Shown here in pieces: positions 60,253-64,000 of a stretch of 64,000 nucleotides of DNA. The notes under the pieces are model-generated. The model saw only the letters and a list, made by a program, of their open reading frames with translations. It had not been told where the DNA came from and searched no databases. Position 1 is the stretch's first letter; each line of letters starts with the position of its first letter. Origin of the DNA: Sphingobium sp. AP50 (GTDB lineage: Bacteria > Pseudomonadota > Alphaproteobacteria > Sphingomonadales > Sphingomonadaceae); assembly GCF_900109095.1 (NCBI RefSeq), contig NZ_FNYZ01000001.1, positions 434,001-498,000 of the forward strand. The letters are read 5' to 3'. The position numbers and the translations under genes were made by a program.

Positions 60253-61089
60253 ATGGCGCAGATCGTGCGGGGCGACATCATCGCCCGCGAACTGGAGGCG
60301 GAGACGCGCGCGGGCGTGGCCGCGCTGGCGCAAGGCGGCATAGCTGTCTCACTCGCTGTCATTTTAGTGGGCCATGATCCGGCCAGCGTGATCTACGTCC
60401 GCCGCAAGCAGCAGGCGGCGGCGCGGGTCGGCATCCGCTCGGTCGAGCATCGGCTGGACGCCGCAACCAGCGAGGCGGACCTGCTCGCGCTGATCGACCG
60501 GCTGAACGCCGATCCCGCCACGCACGGCATATTGGTGCAACTCCCGCTGCCGCCACAGATTGCCAGCGACCGGGTGCTGGGCGCGATCGCGCCGGACAAG
60601 GATGTGGATGGCTTTCATCCCGTCAATGTCGGGCGGCTGTCCACCGGCACGGGTGGCCTCATCCCCTGTACGCCGCTTGGCTGCATGATGCTGCTGGAGC
60701 GGGTGATCGATGATTTTCGCGGCCTCAAGGCCGTCGTGATCGGCAAGTCCAACATCGTCGGCAAGCCGGTGGCGCTGCTGCTGCTGGAGCGCGAATGCAC
60801 CGTCACCGTCACCCATATCCACACCCGCGGCCTGCCCGATATCGTGCGCAGCGCCGACATCGTCGTCGTCGCGGCGGGCAGTCCGCGGCTGGTACGGGGC
60901 GACTGGGTAAAGCCGGGCGCGGTGTTGATCGATGTCGGCATCAACCGAAATGCAGACGGCCGGATCGTGGGGGACGCGGCGGCGGACGAAATGGACCACG
61001 CCGGCGCGCTGACCCCGGTGCCGGGCGGGGTAGGGCCGATGACCATCGCCTGCCTGCTGCGCAATACGGTGCAGGCGGCTAGGCACTAA
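60253..61089 (+). CDS. folD: Bifunctional methylene-THF dehydrogenase/cyclohydrolase
   Basis: A 278-residue enzyme oxidising 5,10-methylene-THF to methenyl-THF with NADP+ and hydrolysing it to 10-formyl-THF. The catalytic lysine block YVRRKQQAAARVGI, the GILVQLPLP and DVDGFHPVNVGRL blocks, VIGKSNIVGKPVALLL (nucleotide site) and the C-terminal TPVPGGVGPMT are all present. It starts three bases after the purU stop. In this operon it fills the step between the MetF-like protein and PurU. It may be a pathway-dedicated second copy beside a housekeeping folD elsewhere (not testable here). Confidence 0.97.
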   Translation: MAQIVRGDIIARELEAETRAGVAALAQGGIAVSLAVILVGHDPASVIYVRRKQQAAARVGIRSVEHRLDAATSEADLLALIDRLNADPATHGILVQLPLPPQIASDRVLGAIAPDKDVDGFHPVNVGRLSTGTGGLIPCTPLGCMMLLERVIDDFRGLKAVVIGKSNIVGKPVALLLLERECTVTVTHIHTRGLPDIVRSADIVVVAAGSPRLVRGDWVKPGAVLIDVGINRNADGRIVGDAAADEMDHAGALTPVPGGVGPMTIACLLRNTVQAARH

Positions 61090-61090
61090 T

Positions 61091-61309
61091 CCGTTCGTCC
61101 TGAGTAGCCCCTTCGACTGCCTGCCAAGGTCCAAAGCAGGCACGTGACTGCTTTGGACGCTCAGGACAGGCATTGAGCGAAGTCGAAATGGCGTATCGAA
61201 GGATCAGTGCTTCGATACGGGTCTTCGACTTCACCTGTGGCGAAGTTTATCCTGAGCGCCTGCTGCAAGCAGGCAGTCGAAGGGCTCAGCCCCTACTCAG
61301 CACGAACGG
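61091..61309. repeat. Composite inverted repeat, sphingomonad intergenic element
   Basis: The left end (61091-61124, CCGTTCGTCCTGAGTAG then CCCCTTCGACTGCCTGC) is answered by the right end (61269-61309), whose complement reads CCGTTCGTGCTGAGTAG, an insert, then CCCTTCGACTGCCTGC. Inside are further related pieces (TGAGCGAAGTCGAA, CTTCGATACGG). The 219-bp element has no reading frame and looks like a non-coding palindromic repeat or MITE-like sequence. It fills the space between folD and the convergent MBL-fold gene. Confidence 0.75.
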
Positions 61310-61321
61310 GGGTGAGAAAGC

Positions 61322-62299
61322 TCAGACAGCAATCGCCATCAAATCCTGCCCGACGATAATCTCCCCGCCAAAATGTTTCCGCAGCGGCGCGACAAACCCC
61401 GCCGGATCGAAATCCCGCCCGATCACATAATGGCTGAGCGCCAGCTTCTTCACCCCGGCCTGCGCGGCCATCTGGCCCAGCGCGTCGGCGGTCAGATGCT
61501 GATGTTCCATATGCTGCATCAGCAAGTCCAGCTCCTGCCCCTTGCTGCCCGCCGCGATCAGCGCCGCCTTCATGCTGGGCAGGTCGACAATCTCCGACAC
61601 CATCAGCGTCGCGCCCCTGGCAAAGCGCGTCAGCGCCTCGGACGGCCCGGTATCGCCGGTGAACACCACCGCCCCCGCCGCCATGTCGAGCCGATAGCTA
61701 TAGGCCTTGTCCACGCCATAGGCATGCGGTGCGCTGCGGATCTCCGCGAAATGCGTGTTGGCGACTGCGCTCAGCTTCACCGTGCCGTCATCGAACAGCC
61801 GTTGCGGCGCGCTCACATCCACCTCTCGCGCGGGATAGAGGCTGGCGATGGGCGGTCGCTCCTGCGCCTGCGCGCGGAAGATATCCTCTCCGACCCCGAT
61901 TGCGGCCACCGTGCGCTCGACCAGCGTGCGCGTGCCGGGCGGTCCCCAGACTGGCATGGGCTGGCGCCGCCCGCGCATCCATCCGGTCGCCATCAGATAG
62001 TCGAGGCCCAGCGTATGATCCCAATGGAGATGCGTCAGCAGCGTCGCATCCACCTTCGACGCGAGCACGCCCGCGCGCGCCAGTTGCTGGCCGACATTCT
62101 CGCCCGCGTCGATCAGATAGGTCTTGCCGCCCACCTGCAACAGGCTGGCGGGTTGCGACCGGTCGGCATGGGCGGGCGGCCCGCCAGCGGTGCCGAGCAG
62201 GGTCACGGTCGCGCCCTTTGCCTCTTGGGCTATCAGCCGCGTCGGCATCAGCGCGCCTGCGCCGATCAGCCCCATCATCATGCGGCGATCCAGTTTCAT
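61322..62299 (-). CDS. Exported MBL-fold metallo-hydrolase
   Basis: A 325-residue metallo-beta-lactamase-fold hydrolase. An N-terminal twin-arginine-like signal (LDRRMMMGLIGAGAL to LIAQE) suggests Tat export. THLHWDHTLGLDYL is the HxHxDH zinc site, VANTHFAE and VFTGDTGPSEAL give the next ligands and SHYVIG the last. The fold hydrolyses lactones, sulfates, phosphodiesters or thioesters; RNase Z/arylsulfatase-like members look most similar, and the substrate is open. AAGGAGAGG precedes the ATG at 62299. It follows a TonB receptor on the same strand and probably processes that receptor's substrate (inference). Confidence 0.87.
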   Translation of the reverse strand: MKLDRRMMMGLIGAGALMPTRLIAQEAKGATVTLLGTAGGPPAHADRSQPASLLQVGGKTYLIDAGENVGQQLARAGVLASKVDATLLTHLHWDHTLGLDYLMATGWMRGRRQPMPVWGPPGTRTLVERTVAAIGVGEDIFRAQAQERPPIASLYPAREVDVSAPQRLFDDGTVKLSAVANTHFAEIRSAPHAYGVDKAYSYRLDMAAGAVVFTGDTGPSEALTRFARGATLMVSEIVDLPSMKAALIAAGSKGQELDLLMQHMEHQHLTADALGQMAAQAGVKKLALSHYVIGRDFDPAGFVAPLRKHFGGEIIVGQDLMAIAV

Positions 62300-62402
62300 A
62301 TGCCTCTCCTTGATCGACAGGAAAACGCGCCATCCGCCCGGCCAGGCGAATGGCGCGCTCCCCCTTATTCCCAGAAACCCGGCTCGATTTCGTTTGTTTG
62401 AC

Positions 62403-62446
62403 GCATTTTCCGAGGCGCCGGGTGTTTCCACCCGGCTAGAAAATGC
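62403..62446 (-). terminator. Nested hairpin with GAAA tetraloop after the partial receptor
   Basis: On the minus strand GCATTTTC and GAAAATGC (62403-62410 and 62439-62446) enclose GCCGGGTG-GAAA-CACCCGGC (62417-62436), a perfect eight-base stem closed by a GAAA tetraloop. It starts three bases after the receptor stop. There is no T-run, so it may attenuate or protect the transcript between the receptor and the MBL-fold gene rather than end it fully. Confidence 0.55.
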
Positions 62447-62448
62447 TT

Positions 62449-64000
62449 CTAGAAATCGAAACCGAGGGTCACGCCATAGGTTCGCGGCGACGCCTGGACA
62501 CCGTTGTCGGCGAAATTGCTGGCGCCGAGTTGCTGGAAATAGAAGGCATTGGTCAGGTTCTTGCCCCAGACGGAGACGCTGGCGCCGCCGCCGACCTGCC
62601 AGTTGATCGATGCGTCGACCAGGTCATAGGCGGACTGCCGCACGCGATTGTCGGGGTCGGCGGCCCAGCCGTCATTATGATAATAGTTGCCCGTGATCGT
62701 GACCGGCCCGATCTCGTAGGAAGCGCCCAGCGACAGCGTCCAGTCCGGCACATTCTGCAAGCGCTTGCCGCTGGCGTCGCCCGTGGTCAGAATGTTGCCG
62801 CCTGTCGGATTGGGTGTTGTCACCTGCGCATTGGTGAAATTCTTGTAGCGCGCATGGGTCCAGTTGACGCCGCCGGTGATGCTGAAATGCTCGAACGGCT
62901 GGAGGATGAAGTCGGCATCCACGCCATAAATCCTGGCGCCGTCGGCATTATAGACCGTCTGGATGCCATTTTGAATCTGCATCACCTGCACATTCTTCTG
63001 GTCATAATAATAGCCGGCGACGTTGAAGCGCAGGCGGCGGTCGAGCAGGTCGGTCTTCAGGCCCACTTCATAGGCATCGACCACTTCAGGCTTCAGTACC
63101 TTGTTGGTGATGTCGGTGGCGAGGCCGAAATTGCCGACGACATAGGCGGCGCTGCGGAAACCGCGATTATAGCTGGCATAGGCCATGACCTGCGGCGAAA
63201 AACGGTGGTCGAGCGACAGCCGCCAGGTCATTTTGGGGAAAGTGTCCTCATAGCTTTCCAGCACGCCCTGCGGCGCGGTCTGGGTGGCGAGCGGCGTGCC
63301 ATCTGCGGCATAGGTGATGCGGATGCCCTCCCCCTCGCGCTTGTCATGGGTATAGCGGATGCCGGCGGTCAGATTGGTCGCTTCGCCCAGATGATAGGTG
63401 CCCTGCGCGAAGGCGGCGAGGCTGTTGAGCGTCTGCGTCGCGGTCACATCGGTATAGCGGCCGAACTGGTTGAGGAAGGCGGTGCGGCTGCGCCCCGGAT
63501 TGAAGCGGCCCTTGCTCCACATATAGAAGCCGCCCAGCACCCAGCTCAGCGCCCCGTCATCGTCGGACAGCAATTGCAATTCCTGCGTAAACTGTTCGTC
63601 GATCTGGGTATTTTCGATCTGGAAGCCATGGGCGAAGCCCAGCGGCGGGCTGTTGGCGCCCGGCACGCCGACCCAGTCGCTTTCGGTCGTGCCATCGGGG
63701 TCGAATTTCACATAAAGGCGCATCTTGCGATAGGCGCTCAGGCTCTTGGCGGAAAAGCCGCCGAAATCATGGGTGATGTCCAGACTGCCGCCATATTGCT
63801 TCGAATCCATCATGGGATCGAAATCGGAATCGATGTCGCGCCGCCCGCCACCGGCATAAAGGCCGCGCACATTCTTGCTGATCGGGCGGAAGGCCGGATT
63901 GACGCCCTCGACCGTCGAATAGTCGCCCGACATCTGGACCGTGGTGGCGTCCCCCTCCCACAGCAATTTCCCGCGCGTGCTGAAACTGCGCTGGGTCATG
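62449..64000 (-). CDS. TonB-dependent outer-membrane receptor, C-terminal part (cut by window edge)
   Basis: The last ~516 residues of a receptor; the signal peptide, plug and true start lie beyond the right edge. The visible part is barrel sequence with alternating strands and Tyr/Phe-rich loops (LSWVLGGFYMWSKGRFNPG, NLTAGIRYTHDKREG, AYASYNRGFRSAAYVVGNFG, PEVVDAYEVGLKTDLLDRRLRF). It ends in the outer-membrane insertion signal YGVTLGFDF. The pattern matches sphingomonad receptors for hydrophobic or aromatic substrates. It is followed on the same strand by a nested hairpin and an exported MBL-fold hydrolase. Confidence 0.9.
   Translation of the reverse strand, partial: MTQRSFSTRGKLLWEGDATTVQMSGDYSTVEGVNPAFRPISKNVRGLYAGGGRRDIDSDFDPMMDSKQYGGSLDITHDFGGFSAKSLSAYRKMRLYVKFDPDGTTESDWVGVPGANSPPLGFAHGFQIENTQIDEQFTQELQLLSDDDGALSWVLGGFYMWSKGRFNPGRSRTAFLNQFGRYTDVTATQTLNSLAAFAQGTYHLGEATNLTAGIRYTHDKREGEGIRITYAADGTPLATQTAPQGVLESYEDTFPKMTWRLSLDHRFSPQVMAYASYNRGFRSAAYVVGNFGLATDITNKVLKPEVVDAYEVGLKTDLLDRRLRFNVAGYYYDQKNVQVMQIQNGIQTVYNADGARIYGVDADFILQPFEHFSITGGVNWTHARYKNFTNAQVTTPNPTGGNILTTGDASGKRLQNVPDWTLSLGASYEIGPVTITGNYYHNDGWAADPDNRVRQSAYDLVDASINWQVGGGASVSVWGKNLTNAFYFQQLGASNFADNGVQASPRTYGVTLGFDF

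Noticed and set aside
1..64000. CRISPR arrays, rRNA genes, prophage modules, replication origin
   Set aside because: No regularly spaced repeats, rRNA cores, phage structural genes or DnaA-box clusters were seen.

Overview
The window looks like chromosomal DNA of a sphingomonad (Sphingobium/Sphingomonas/Novosphingobium type, Alphaproteobacteria). The case rests on high GC content, six TonB-dependent outer-membrane receptors (one cut by the right edge), a ROK-controlled receptor locus, a FecIR-type sigma/anti-sigma pair, an lptB-rpoN pair and a LigM-like tetrahydrofolate-dependent demethylase. No phage, plasmid, CRISPR or rRNA module is present. The one RNA gene found is tRNA-Val(TAC).

Layout. 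(1) 1-5.2 kb: an RNA-repair operon behind a good sigma-54 promoter, made of rtcB, an unrecognised Cys-rich 143-aa gene, rtcA, a 275-bp hairpin-rich spacer and a double AAA+ ATPase. (2) 5.2-6.2 kb: a decayed IS630-family element. (3) 6.3-12.5 kb: a tandem-domain TetR regulator with two copies of a 19-bp operator-like repeat, then a TonB receptor, a PI-PLC-like phosphodiesterase and a Tat-exported GH1 glycosidase. (4) 12.7-16.3 kb: a PiT phosphate transporter, a CorA/ZntB channel and a PPK2 polyphosphate kinase. (5) 16.4-29.3 kb: a ROK regulator with an inverted-repeat operator, TonB receptor, DUF218 protein, S1/P1 nuclease, GPH-type symporter and PhoD, then a FecI/FecR/FecA-like system. Back-to-back PHO-box-like sites lie between phoD and the sigma factor, which points to phosphate or nucleotide scavenging. 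(6) 29.3-36.5 kb: a decayed HNH gene beside tRNA-Val, a winged-helix regulator, a D-amino-acid transaminase, an antitoxin with a gutted toxin, rpoN, lptB, an Lrp regulator and two REP-like hairpins. (7) 36.7-41.7 kb: a TPR-sulfotransferase divergent from a TonB receptor. (8) 42.3-54.2 kb: a polysaccharide-utilisation-like locus with gluconokinase, two paralogous ~1000-aa GH55/pectate-lyase-fold proteins carrying an SMP-30-like propeller, a TonB receptor, a ThuA-like protein and an MFS transporter. A palindrome is shared by two of its promoters. (9) 54.4-61.1 kb: a DHA2 transporter, a LysR regulator and a LigM-like demethylase divergent from MetF-like, purU and folD. Together these can strip methyl groups onto tetrahydrofolate and release them as formate. 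(10) 61.1-64 kb: a composite inverted repeat, a Tat-exported MBL-fold hydrolase and a partial TonB receptor.

Most of the window is nutrient scavenging: each receptor sits with its own regulator and its own exported hydrolases. The least explained parts are the RNA-repair operon with its unknown partners and the GH55-like/SMP-30-like fusion proteins. All functional calls come from reading motifs and architecture. No database search was run.
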